Of a DNA stretch of 64,000 nt, positions 1 through 10,867 are shown piece after piece; within the stretch, counting starts at the first letter, position 1, and every line of letters begins with the position of its first letter. Source of the stretch: Aegilops tauschii subsp. strangulata (taxonomy: Eukaryota > Streptophyta > Magnoliopsida > Poales > Poaceae); the NCBI RefSeq assembly GCF_002575655.3, contig NC_053041.3, positions 377,935,054 through 377,999,053 of the forward strand, in the 5' to 3' direction. The notes under the pieces are model-generated. The model saw only the letters and a program-made list of their open reading frames with translations. It was not told the DNA's origin and searched no databases. Position numbers and translations under genes: made by a program.

Positions 1-1358
1 AGACGAGAGGCCGCACACCGCCAAATCCAAAGACGGGGCTGGGCCCCCTGCAGGCGGCGCGGGGCCCTCCAGGGGTGTCGCTGTGCCACCTACGGGCGGC
101 ACAGCAACCTCCAAGACGCCTACGCCAGCGCCCAGGGTGCGCGCGACGAGCAGCGTCACCGCGCCGGTGACCCTGGACACCGCCGTGGGAAGAGCCCTAT
201 GCATCATTTGCGGGACGAAGGAGGCCAGCATGCCCGCCGAAGTGCTGGCGAAAACAGCATGCAGCCGCTGGGCCATGATAGAGCTCCTTCTAACATGGTT
301 AGAAGTCGAAGCGCGCCATGATCCACGCAGCTTTCGCCACCACCCACGCCAGCAGAAGCCTTGGCGAGCGCGTAGCTACTCCTCGACTTCCCTCCTGCCG
401 CGGAGAAGCTCGACGAATGGAGGGCCACCATCCGGAGCCTCGTCGCCGTCGCCAACAAAGATGATCCGCGACCGGCGGGGCCCTCGGGCCGGCGCTCCGT
501 CGAGCCACCACATGCCAGCGGAAGGACCGGGGGGGCTGCAGCTACAGTGCACTCTCCTCCCCCGCGCCAGTTGCCGCCGGTGCCGGTCTGTCGTGGCGAC
601 GCTTGTGATAACATTTCCATAGCGTCGTCCGACCCACAGACCCACCGCGACCAGCGCCAAGTTCTTCGAGAACGAGCCCATGAAGACGCTCGAACCACCA
701 TCAAGCGACGGCGTGATACACGCCACCAGTCGGATAAGCGAGCAGGACCCGCTATGGACCACCCAGCACCGGGGGGCTCCGGCGGCCTACCTTACGAGGT
801 GGGTTGCCCAGCCTTTACCCGTGAGCTGCGGCAGTTCCAGTGGCCGTCCCACCGCATGTTCAAGCCCGACATCGGCGAGAAGTACAACGGCAAGACCCAT
901 CCGTCAGAATTCCTCAGCATCTACACCATCGCGATGTAAGCTGCTGGAGCTCGTGACGACAAGGTGCTTGCCAATTACTTCCCGTTGGCACTGAAGCCCA
1001 ACGTCATGTCTTGGTTGATGCACTTGCCGGCGGATTCCAATTCTTCTTGGTCGAATCTGTGCCATGAGTTCGTTGGTGCCTTCACCGGAGGCCACCAAGC
1101 TCATGGCCAGGCCAGTGATTTGCATATCATTCCCCAGAAGGAAGGGGAAACCCTGCGCAAGTACATACAGAGGTTCAGCCGGGTGCAGTACAACATCCCC
1201 GATGTTCATCCCGCCGCCGTGATTAGAGCGCTCCATCAGAACGTGCGCAATCGCAAGGTGCATGAAGAACTGGCAATGAACAAGGTTAAGGATGTGGCCG
1301 AACTTTATGTTTTGGCCGATAGGTGCGCCCGGGCTAAAGAGGGAAGGAAGTACCCCGG

Positions 1359-4300
1359 TGTCACGCCCAATATGCGATACTATCCTAAAGAGACTCGAAG
1401 GCCCCACCAAGGATAGAACCGCATATTGAAACGCTTTTGCAAGGTGGATATCATTACATCAACATTACATAATATTTGGGGATACATACAAGGCATACAA
1501 ATGCCGCAAGAATACATCAATACATCACACATAAGATCAACATCCGACTACGGATGAAACATAAACAGAAACTCAACCACAACCACCCTGCTAGCCCAGG
1601 CTGCCGGCCTGGAACCTATCCCCTGATCGAAGAAGAAGCAGAAGGAGAACTCCAAAACAAATAAACATCGCTCTCGCGTCATGATCATCGCAGAACCTGT
1701 ACCTGCAACTGGTGGTGAAGTAATCTGTGAGCCACGAGGACTCAGCAATCCCATTACCATGGGTATCAAGACTAGCAAAGCTTAAAGGGAAAGGAAGGGT
1801 AAAGTGGTGAGGTTGCAGCAGCGACTAAGCATGATATGGTGGCTAACTTACGCAGATGAGAGCGAGAAGAGAAACAAAGGAACGGTCGTGAACTAGCAAT
1901 GATCAAGAAGTGATCCTGAACTCCTACTTACGTCAAACATAACCCAGAAACCGTGTTCACTTCCCGGACTCCGCCGAGAAGAGACCATCATGGCTACACA
2001 CGCGGTTGATGCGTTTTAATTAAGCTCAAGTGTCAAGTTATCTACAACCGGATATTAACAAATTCCCATCTGCCACATAACCGCGGGCACGGCTTCCGAA
2101 AGATAATACCCTGCAGGGGTGTCCCAACTTAGCCCATGATAAGCTCTCACGGTCAACGAAGGATATTCCTTCTCCCGGGAAGACCCGATCAGTCTCGGAA
2201 TCCCGGTTACAAGACATATCGACAATGGTAAAACAAAACCAGCAAAGCCGCCCGATGCGCCGACATCCTGATGGGAGCTGCACATATCTCGTTCTCAGGG
2301 CAACACCGGATGAGACATCCTACGAGTAAAACCAGACCTCGAGTTTCCACGAGGTGGCCCCGCAGTCTACTCAGTTCGGACCAACACTTAGAGAAGCACT
2401 GGCCCGGGGGGGTAAAATAAGGTGACCCTCGAGAGAGCGACTCCCTAGGGAAAAGAAATAGGCTGGACAAATGGTAAAACCAAGGTTGGGCCTTGCTGGA
2501 AGAGTTTTATTCAAGGCGAACTGTCAAGGGGGTCCCATAAATCACCCAACCGTGTAAGGAACGCAAAATCCGGGAACATAACACCGGTATGACGGAAACT
2601 AGGGCGGCAAGAGTGGAACAAAACACCAGGCATAAGGCCGAGCCTTCCACCCTTTACCAAGTATATAGATGCATTAATAATATATAAGAGATATTGTGAT
2701 ATCCCAACATAACATAATCCAACATGGAGCAATCTTCATCTTCACCTGCAGCTAGCAACGCTATAAGAGGGGCTGAGCAAAGCGGTAACATAGCCAAACA
2801 ACGGTTTGCTAGGAAGGGTGACAAAGGTTAGAGGTTCATGGCAATTTGGGAGGCTTGAGGAACAAGTGAATAGGTAGCGCAGCAAAGCGAAAGAACGAAG
2901 CAACTAGCATAGCAATGATAGTAATGAGATCCAAGGTGACGGTCATCTTGCCTGAAATCCCGCTAGGAAGAAGAACGAATCCATGAAGAAGATGAAGCCA
3001 CGAAGACGAACGAATCCTCACGATCGCAACGACACGGGAACTATCGAGAAGAAGCACACAACAAGGTAAACACACCACACATGGACAAGGCATGATGCTC
3101 AACCAAGTATGATGCATGACAAGGCTATATGAAGCTACTCATGACAAAAGATGATGCATACAAGAACAACACATCAAGGCAAGTTTAAATGAGGCCGGAA
3201 ACAACATATAACAATTCCGGTAAGTCCTCATATGCAAATTTTGAAATAGGTCCAGAACTGAACAAGCATTAATTTTAAGTTGTTAAACAGCAAGTTAAAG
3301 AGCACCATGATGATCTACACGAAATTCTAGTCAAGTTACACATAAAGTTCATTAGGTTCGGAGCTACGGCCTAGAAGATATGAGCGAGACAAGATAAACA
3401 TGGCATTGATGCAAAAAGCATACAAACATCAAGCAAACACCTCAAAACAAGGATGCAACATGATAATATGAGACTACATGCAAAACTAAGCAAGTTTCAT
3501 GTAGAGCATGCTCAAAACGGAGCAACGGTGCAACACATACACTCCAAACAAGACATAGCAACAATCTGACGAAAACAGCAACTAGGCATCTAGCAAGCAT
3601 CAAAACAATATGCTACAGCAACTCAACATGAAAACAAAAGGCATGGACATGATGTACAGGTAAAGCACAACAAAACATGAACACTGAGCTATCTCCAGAA
3701 ATCAACAGAACATGCTCCAAAGGTCATGGCAAGATTGCAAAATAATAACAGATTCACAGACTTGGTGAAATTACTGGACATGACAGAAATGACATCAGGT
3801 TGCAATGTTCAGAGCACGAAATCAACATGCTACAGGAACTTAACATGGCAAAACAAGGCATGGCATGAATCTACTCAAAGCATATAACAAAAGTCCCTTA
3901 CTAACCATAAGTCAAAAAGGACCAGAAGATATGATGGCAAGCATGTAAACATAGCAAGTTTCGTTATAAGGTTTCAGACTTAGCAGAAAACAGAGCATGG
4001 CAGAAATAATAATATGTATGCCTCTTTGTGAGCTTGATGCACTCACTACAGAGCAATGCATGACAAACCAAGCATACCTACAGCAAGATGGCATTTATAT
4101 GAAGCTAACCATGGCAAGAACAATAGCATAGCATGAAGGGAACAACTACAATAAGCTTGGCAAAAATGCATATCATGTTAAGAATCTGCCAGAAATATTT
4201 TATAGCAAAGGTAGAGCAAGATTGAGTCATGCTATGGCACTCCATAATTGCAAACAAGGGCAGGAATGGATCAATAACAACTATATCTACAAAACATCCT

Positions 4301-5850
4301 TACTGAACATCTCCAAAATATGCATGGATATCTCGGTAGCATCAAGTACATGGCAACAAAATTACAGCAGACAAGGACTTGGAGAAATCACTCTCTGAAA
4401 TCAGAAACATTACGGAGCCTACTTTGCATGCTTGTGCTAGTCACCACAGAGACCACAAAAATACATGAACTACACCACTGGAAAGATGGCATGGCATACT
4501 TCAAAACACATGTAGATCTCATGCTCAAAAGATGCACAGATTAAATGATACAAAAATGACAAATCTCCAAGTTCGGATAAGAACCAGAGAATAACAGCAA
4601 CTATCCCTCTTCCAACAGAGATTTGGGCATCAAGAAGACCTCTAATGAACATGGTGCAATTGAACAAAATGAAGAGCATCACAAGACGAACAATTTGACA
4701 TATTACACGCGCGAATCGGAGCTACATGCACGGAGTTACACACAGTTGAACATGCACACATAATGATAAGAACTGGGGACTTAGAAATATTTCGACCTCG
4801 AGGGGGGGATGAAGTCAACGCCGGGTCGGCAGTGCAGATCGGGCTCGGGGTCGGGCTCGACTCGCCGGAGAGAGGAAGGGGCGGCGCGCTCCGGCGAGGG
4901 GAGGTGCCGGCGGCGGAGGTCGGAGGGAGGAGCTGCGGCGGCGGGGCCGGCGGGGCGGGGCGCCGGCGGCTGGAGGCTGCGGGGAGCGCCGGGCGGCGGG
5001 GGCGCCATGGCCGGGCGGCGAGGCCACGACGGCGGCGGGGACGCCCAAGCGGCGGCGGGATCTCAGGGCGGCGACGGGGGGCACGGGGCGGCGCGAGCCC
5101 GCGGCGACCGGCGGCGGGTCGAAGCGGACAGGCGGCGGGGCTCGGGCGGGGCACGGCCCAGATGCGGCCCGGGGCGGGCCGCGGCGGCGGGAGGAGAGAG
5201 GAGGCGCGGGGAGCTGACGTGTCGCCTGCGGATTGGCTGGGAGCGGCGGCGGACGGCGTCCGGCGGCGGGCGGACATGTCCGGTGCGGTGAGGGAGGAAA
5301 AACTTAGGGTTTCGTCTGCGGATTTCGGGGGAGAGGGCAAATATATAGGCAGAGGGAGCTAGGAGAGTCCAAACGAGGTGCGGTTTTCGCCCACGCGATC
5401 GTAATCAAACGACCGAGAGCATGGCAGGGACTTAGAGGGGTTTTGGGACTGTGGGGTTTTGCTGCAATGCCAAAACGGACTTCGCGGTTACCCGGTTAAC
5501 CGTTGGAGTACCAAACGACCTCCAAATGGAACGAAACTTGACCGGTGGTCTCCGGGTGGTATACCGAGACCACTTGACAAGACTCGGTCCATTCCGAGAA
5601 AGTTTGACACCCGCACACGAAAGAAAACAAGAGGGGTGCACCGGAGGAGATAGGAGCGCCGGATTGCAAAACGGACAACGGGGAAAATGCTCGGATGCAT
5701 GAGACAAACACGTATGCGAATGCAATGCACAAGATGACATGGTATGAAATGCAGATGATGACATGGTAAAATGCAACACGCAAGCAAATGACATGGCAAC
5801 GGCAGCGAATAACTGGCAGACACCTGGCGCATCGGATCCGAGGCGTTACA
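1359..5850 (+). mobile_element. 4492-bp solo LTR (Sukkula/LARD size class)
   Basis: It starts TGTCACGCCC and ends GGCGTTACA, and is flanked by a perfect 5-bp duplication CCCGG (1354-1358 and 5851-5855). No second LTR copy, primer site or coding region is present, so it is a solo LTR. Known Triticeae LTRs of about 4.5 kb belong to Sukkula-type large retrotransposon derivatives; that assignment rests on length, lack of coding and terminal sequence only. Most of it is AT-rich with many short ATGGCA/CATGAC-like words. Positions 4790-5300 form a sharply GC-rich block, followed by a TATA-like box. Open frames inside overlap on both strands in the GC block and are not credible genes. Confidence 0.85.
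5338..5350 (+). promoter_or_regulatory. TATA-like box in the 4.5-kb LTR
   Basis: The word AAATATATAGG follows the GC-rich block of the solo LTR and lies about 500 bp before its right end. That placing suits a U3/R promoter reading rightward and suggests the LTR points in the + direction. It is inferred from sequence context only. Confidence 0.45.
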
Positions 5851-6194
5851 CCCGGTGAGGATGCCGGCGTGGAAACCGACTCTACTGATGAAGACACCGC
5901 CGCCCCGACAAACAAGGGCCGGCGTCGCAACAGGAAATGCAAGGGCAAGGCCGTGCTTGCCATCGAGGGATCCGACGACACCGGCGCTGCCAAAAAGGCC
6001 AAGGCAGACGTCCCTGGCAAGGAGATTGCCGGGTGCGCCGCCTGCCGGGCCTTGGCAGCTGCAGACAAGCCAGGAGGCTTCGACAAGCAGTATTGCAAGA
6101 TCCACCGCACCAAGGGCCACGACCTCCAGAACTGCCGGCAAGTCGAGCTGCTTGCCGAAAAGCAAAAGACTGAACGGTGTGAAATTGAAGTGCA

Positions 6195-7278
6195 TCCCCC
6201 GGGAGGAAGGACTAGAGCTGTTGGCAGAGATACATGGAGGCATATGTGGCTCCCACATAGGGTCGAGGGCCCTTGCCGGCAAGGCATTCCGGCAAGGCTT
6301 CTTCTGGCCCACCGCCCTCCAGGATGAAACGGCACTAGTAACCAAGTGTGAAGCGTGTTAGTTCCATTCGAAGAAGCGTCATCAACCAGCTCAAGACCTT
6401 CAAACAATTCCTCTTTCCTGGCCATTCTCGGTCTGGGGGCTCGACATCCTGGGCCCTTTCCCCGCGTTGTCGGGGGCTTTGAGTACTTGTATGTTGCGAT
6501 CGACAAGTTCACAAAGTGGCCGGAGGTGGAAGCAGTGAGGAAGGTGACAGCATAGTCAGTCGTCAAGTTCTTCAAGGGGCTAGTTTGCCGTTTTGGTGTA
6601 CCAAACAGAGTCATCACCGACAACGGCACGCAGTTCACCAGCCACACCTTCATGCAATACATCCAAGACCTCGGCAGCAAGGTCTGTTTCGCTTCCGTGG
6701 CACACCCACGGAGCAACGGACAGGCAGAGAGGGCAAATGCTAAAGTGTTGTGAGGCCTGAGGACAAGGACTTTTGACAGGCTGCACAAGAGCGGAAGGCA
6801 CTGGACTGATGAGTTGCCGGCGGTTCTTTGGTCGATCAGAACGATGCCGAATCGAGCCACCGGCCAGACACCCTTTGCCCTGGTATACGGGGCAGAAGCA
6901 GTTCTCCCCACGGAACTCACATACGGGTCACCTCGAGTGCTCGCTTATGACGAGCTTGAGCAAGAGCAATTGCGGCAAGATGACGCAACGCTCCTTGAGG
7001 AAGATTGTCTTCGGGCGGCTGTGAGAGCAGCATGCTACCAGCAAGCTTTGCGCCGCTACCATAGCCGCAAGGTTCATGCCCGAAGCTTTGAGGAAGGAGA
7101 CCTTGTTCTTCGGCACGTTCAGTCGGCCAAGAATTCCAACAAGTTGACGCCGAAGTGGGAAGGCCCTTATCGGGTAATACGAGTCACCAGGCCCGGCGCA
7201 GTCCGCCTGGAGACCGAAGATGCCGTCCCAGTGAGCAACTCCTGGAACATCGAACATCTTCGCAAGTTTTACCCATAA
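6195..7278 (+). pseudogene. Gypsy integrase remnant
   Basis: Translation shows the HHCC zinc-binding region (ELLAEIHGG ... CEAC, about 6208-6358), then the DDE core. The core shows WGLDILGPFP with the first Asp, VITDNGTQF with the second Asp, and HPRSNGQAERAN with the Glu. A C-terminal part ends at 7278 with WEGPYRVIRVTRPGAVRLE and WNIEHLRKFYP. It is broken by TAG at 6359-6361, a one-base frame change near 6464, TAG at 6553-6555 and TGA at 6751-6753. The three stops fit C-to-T changes in CAG or CGA codons. From 6814 the frame is open to the end. The integrase would normally insert the element's cDNA into chromosomes. Confidence 0.9.
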
Positions 7279-8442
7279 GGCGCGGCTGCCGGGCCTCCCG
7301 GCAAGCCACCTTTTGTACAAGCTTTGCCGGCAAGGCATGTAACCCTGTACAAAGCCAGGCGCAGGCCCTGAGCATAAATAAACGAAGCGTTGGCGCCCTA
7401 AGTTATAGCATGCATGCTGGGTTAAGTCTCTCCCTCGGTTAGGATTGATAGTGCTTGGCGGCGACTAACCCCTAGCCTAGAGGTCGAGTTCGCGTCTTTC
7501 TGTCCTCTTTGGTTCGCAGGGCACATGGACACTTCTGCTGAGCCGCTTGGGAGAAAGAGGACGAACCGGCGCCCCGGCCCCGGCAAGCCAAGACTGCCGG
7601 GGGCTGAAGACACAAGGATCCAACCCCGGCAAGCCAGGGTTGCTAGGGGCTACGGATTCAGATAAGTCTTTCATCCCGTGTTATGCATTTTCGTATGGAA
7701 CTGGGACATGTGAAACCGCGTTTATATTCTTAAACCACTGTGCTCCCCTTTCCTGTACCCAAGAGCTATCCCCTGGGTCGGAACTTGGTCGTAGTCGCGG
7801 TGGCAGGAAAATGAACGAGGGGCCTAACTCTACTTCACCCCTGCCTCCGCCAAAAGCGCGAGAATGGTCGACTGAAGTGGGGGGACGGCAAGGCCTGTTG
7901 CCGGGCGACAATGTTTATCTTAAAAATAACAAGGATTCATCCCTTGGCATGGGCCTCGCTCACGCACAAAGAAACCCGGCAAGCACCATTTTTCATTAAA
8001 AACATCCCATATAGGTACAGTTCATACGGAATTAAAAACATGAGCAAGGGGATTACAAGTCTTAAAATTAACAAGTGCCCGCAGGCTTACAAACTAAAAA
8101 GAGATAAGGTGCCCGTAATCCCTTTCTTGTCCCTCTCCTCAGAAGGTGGAACGAGACAGCGGCAAGGCAAAAGGAGCGCCTAGGCGAGGTGCGAGGAGCA
8201 GAAGGCACCAAGAGAACATCTTGGTGCCAGGAAAGGAGCTGGAAGACGAGGCAGCGGGCTGGCAATACGCGATGAAGGCGTCGGTGCCCGCGTACTCCGA
8301 ATTGATGGCCGCCACCCGCCTTCTTCGCCTTCTCCGGCCCTCCTACGCCAGCCGCCCAAGGAGACGACGGGGAGCGCCCCGATGGAGAGCTTGACGAGGA
8401 AGGCCCTCGGCAGGGCGCGTGGCCGAGGGAAGGGCGACGCGG

Positions 8443-8912
8443 TCAGTCGCCGTCCCGCCGCTCGACTCCCTCGTCGCCGCTGTCGCTGTCCTCCTCATCA
8501 CTCCCGCTTGAGGAGGAATCTTCATCGTCGGAGGAGCTCTCCACGCAGCACTTCAGGCGAGTTCCAAGATCTCCGAAGACCTTGACGGAGAGCAGGCCGC
8601 CCTCCATTAACTTGAAGTAGAGGACGAGCCCTGCCGTCAGGCTATGGATGCGAGCAAATGTGTTCCATCCACGACGAAGGTACATAACATGAGGAGCGGG
8701 GAAGTCGACGCCGACCCGCGTGCCGCCGTTCCCGCAGCCCCTCATGTGCAATCTGAGGGTCTGGGGCGGATCGAGCTCCATTTCCCGAGCAAATGGGGTA
8801 GGAAGATGGAGACGATGATGCGGTGGCCAGCGCAGCCTGATGAAGAACTCCCAAAGCTGGTCCCGACGTGGCCCTCCGTCACGGGCGGCATCGCTGGCGG
8901 AAGCACGGCCAT
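8443..8912 (-). pseudogene. Antisense accessory gene with B3-like DNA-binding domain
   Basis: Read on the minus strand from ATG at 8912, the protein begins MAVLPPAMPPVTEGHVGT. It then shifts frame at about 8858-8862, where one missing base would explain the break. After that comes a B3-type fold pattern: LWEFFIRLRWPPHHRLHLP, a PFARE segment, LRLHMRGCGNGG, then GWNTFARIHSLTAG and LYFKL followed by LSVKVFG. An acidic Ser/Asp/Glu tail of about 30 residues follows and the stop is at 8443. B3 domains bind DNA in plant regulators such as ABI3/VP1 and ARF proteins. Additional antisense genes are known in some plant Gypsy elements. No zinc or catalytic residues are expected. A TATA-like box lies about 250 bp upstream. 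The frameshift suggests that this copy is inactive. Confidence 0.7.
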
Positions 8913-9157
8913 CGCGCCGCCTCGTCCCCCTCTCCCTCGACCGCCGCGGCGACCTCGGCCTCGCCCCCTCCCCCTTCCTCTCGTGGCCGGCTCCGCCGCC
9001 TCGAGCTCGTGGGAAGGAGGAACGCGCTGTCGAGCAGCGACCCTCGCCCCACCGTTGAAGGGCCTGCGCCCCCTCTCGCCCTAACGGGTGGAAGGAGGGA
9101 GCGGAAGTGGAAGAAGATTGATGCTGGGAGAACGTGGGATGACATCCCCCTCTCCTT

Positions 9158-9168
9158 CCTTATAAAGG
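9158..9168 (-). promoter_or_regulatory. TATA-like box of the antisense B3-like gene
   Basis: The minus strand reads CCTTTATAAGG about 250 bp upstream of the ATG at 8912. Because the word is nearly palindromic it could also be read on the plus strand. Assignment to the antisense gene is inferred from position. Confidence 0.4.
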
Positions 9169-9678
9169 GGCGGGGTCGAGGCTCGGCCGCCCCACTCGAC
9201 CAATCCAGCCATCGGAGGCGCAGGGAATCAGGACCGACCCGCTGCCCCAATCATCGACGGCCCGGTCTCCGGCCTCCACCGCCTGCCACTTGCATGGAGG
9301 ACGCATGGAAGGCGAGCAGGATCGAGGGGACGGGTGAGGCGACCGTTCCCCGCCCCGTGATCGTGGGGCGTGGGCGCCTTGAAGACCGCGACCCGAGTCC
9401 ACTCAGTAAATGAGCCGCGCCTCCACGCCTCCCTCTTTTTATGGGAAAGGTGCGAGCCGCCTCTTTACCACGATGTGACGCATGCATGCGGGAACCACCC
9501 CACGCATGACCCCCACGTCACGCACGATCTTCCACGTCGCCCGTTCAACGCGGGTCGTGGGGAAGCGCAGCGGATGAAACAGTTACTGCGGTAAAATCCG
9601 CCCCACCTGCCCGCGCACCGTTTTGGGCCTCGCCCAACAACTCGTCGCGCTTATGTGTGGCCCAGACCCGGGGGCTCC

Positions 9679-10867
9679 TATCGGTGTAAAAAAGTAGGGG
9701 CTCTCCTTTTGACCCCTTTACTTGTGCACGGGCAGTCAGAGCCACGGGCCACGGCCACACCTAGCAGGGCAGAGGAGGGAAGCCGGAGAGAAGCCGAAGC
9801 ACAAGAGAACCAAGACAACGCCAAGACCAGAAACACAGGAGAGCAAGAGGGCGAGGTGGACTCCCTTGGCAAGATCCTTGCCGGGGCAGCCTCCGCGGCC
9901 CCGGCAAGAGCCTTGCCGGGGCAACTTGCCCGATACCAGCAGAGCAGGCCACCCTTGAGCCCGTGGGCTCCAACACCACCAAGCAACTACATTGGAACCA
10001 GGGCTCGGGAGGCGCCTCTGTGGTGGCATGCAGATCTTCGTCAAGATCATGAACACACAAGATCAGATGAGGATCAGAAGACGACGACCCTCGGCAGGAT
10101 CCTAGCCGAGGAGATCCACGAGACCCCCGGCAAGTGCCTTGCCGGGGACGACCGCGACGCCATGGCAAGACCCTTACCGGGCCCCCGGCAAGACCCTTGC
10201 CGAGGGCATCAGCGGGGCCACTGCCAGGCCTGCACCAGCCAAGACTCCACCGCCGTCCCCAAGCTGCTGCTAGCTCAACCAGCTAGGCAGGCACCTGCGT
10301 GGCGACGGGCGGCCTCTACACCGACTTAGCAAGCACCCGCGTGGTGGCATGCAACTCTTCGTGAAGACCCTGCCACTGCGCCACCTCAGCAGCCTGCCTG
10401 CCTACATGGCGCTGCATGCATCGCTGGCCTCAGCGCGTGTCGAAGCAAGGCGGAGCAGCGACGGACGGGACGGGCCCCATTCCCGTCCCCGATAAAGCTA
10501 ATGGACACCTAAGTAGCGCATTTAATGCGCTTTGTCCCGTAACACCGAGCGATAAGCTCGCGCACTGTACACCTTTCCACCTCCTGTGTGCCACTGTGGC
10601 AACCCCTTTTTGACTATAAAAGGAGGCCCGAGGCATACTCGAGGGGGATTCGGCTCTTTGAAACTACGCAGCCACCGTAGCTAGTTCGAGAGCTCAGGAA
10701 CACTCAATACATCCACCAAAGCAGGACTAGGGTATTACGCATCTTCGCGGCCCAAACCTAGGTAAACGATCTTTGTGCTAGCTCCTGAACCTGCTCTTCT
10801 CACAACCCCGCGCCCGCCGACCGTAGAAGGGATTCCAGTGATCCCATAGGTGTTGTTCCCACCGACA
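9679..10867 (+). mobile_element. 3' LTR of the Gypsy element (1189 bp)
   Basis: The left end reads TATCGGTG, a decayed form of TGTCGGTG, and the right end is CACCGACA, which together form the usual inverted LTR termini. A TATA box lies about 250 bp before the right end. The left LTR is not in the window, so identity between the two LTRs cannot be judged. Confidence 0.75.
10613..10625 (+). promoter_or_regulatory. TATA box in the Gypsy 3' LTR
   Basis: ACTATAAAAGGAGG lies in the last quarter of the LTR, where the U3/R boundary of plant Gypsy LTRs is expected. Confidence 0.65.

Larger units (their letters stand above)
318..6190 (+). pseudogene. Gypsy gag, split by a solo LTR
   Basis: Capsid-like coding is seen from about 391 to 1358 and resumes at 5851-6190. 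An ATG at 318 is in another frame, so an indel near 380-391 is likely, and the true start is uncertain. A TAA at 937-939 sits where the frame otherwise continues (consistent with CAA to TAA). The part after it has the retrotransposon gag signature: FPLALKP, then W-x-H-LP, a conserved WSNLCHEFVGAF segment and ETLRKYIQRFS. After the 4492-bp insertion the same frame resumes, giving a basic linker (NKGRRRNRKCKG) and a Cys/His knuckle-like segment (C-x2-H-x4-GH-x4-C) near 6095-6135. The frame closes up exactly when the LTR and one target copy are disregarded. Confidence 0.85.
7279..9678 (+). other. Gypsy 3' non-coding region with antisense gene
   Basis: This 2.4-kb stretch between the integrase stop and the 3' LTR has no sense coding that I can support. 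It contains repeated CCGGCAAG-type words and the antisense B3-like gene at 8443-8912. A run of G and C just before 9679 (GACCCGGGGGCTCC) is the likely polypurine region next to the LTR. Confidence 0.6.
1..10867 (+). mobile_element. Ty3/Gypsy LTR retrotransposon, decayed, 5' end outside window
   Basis: Order on the plus strand is gag remnant, integrase remnant, 2.4 kb of non-coding DNA with an antisense gene, then a 3' LTR ending in CACCGACA. The 5' LTR lies left of the window. Protease, reverse transcriptase and RNase H are missing: gag coding passes directly into the integrase zinc-binding region near 6175-6205, so an internal deletion of about 2 kb or more is inferred. The region around the integrase end and LTR is rich in short CCGGCAAGGC-type motifs. 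Nonsense codons are mostly of the type produced by C-to-T change. The element is the host of the 4.5-kb solo LTR at 1359-5850. The exact family is not recognised. Confidence 0.85.

Noticed and set aside
4763..5362. Long overlapping open frames on both strands in the GC block of the 4.5-kb LTR
   Set aside because: Low-complexity Gly/Arg/Ala translation in every frame, as expected from GC-rich sequence without stops; no domain.
5496..6920. 474-codon minus-strand open frame
   Set aside because: It crosses the LTR/gag insertion boundary and lies antisense to recognisable gag and integrase coding, so it is a shadow.
7155..7999. Several plus-strand frames after the integrase stop
   Set aside because: Overlapping, without domains, and in known non-coding position of the Gypsy element.
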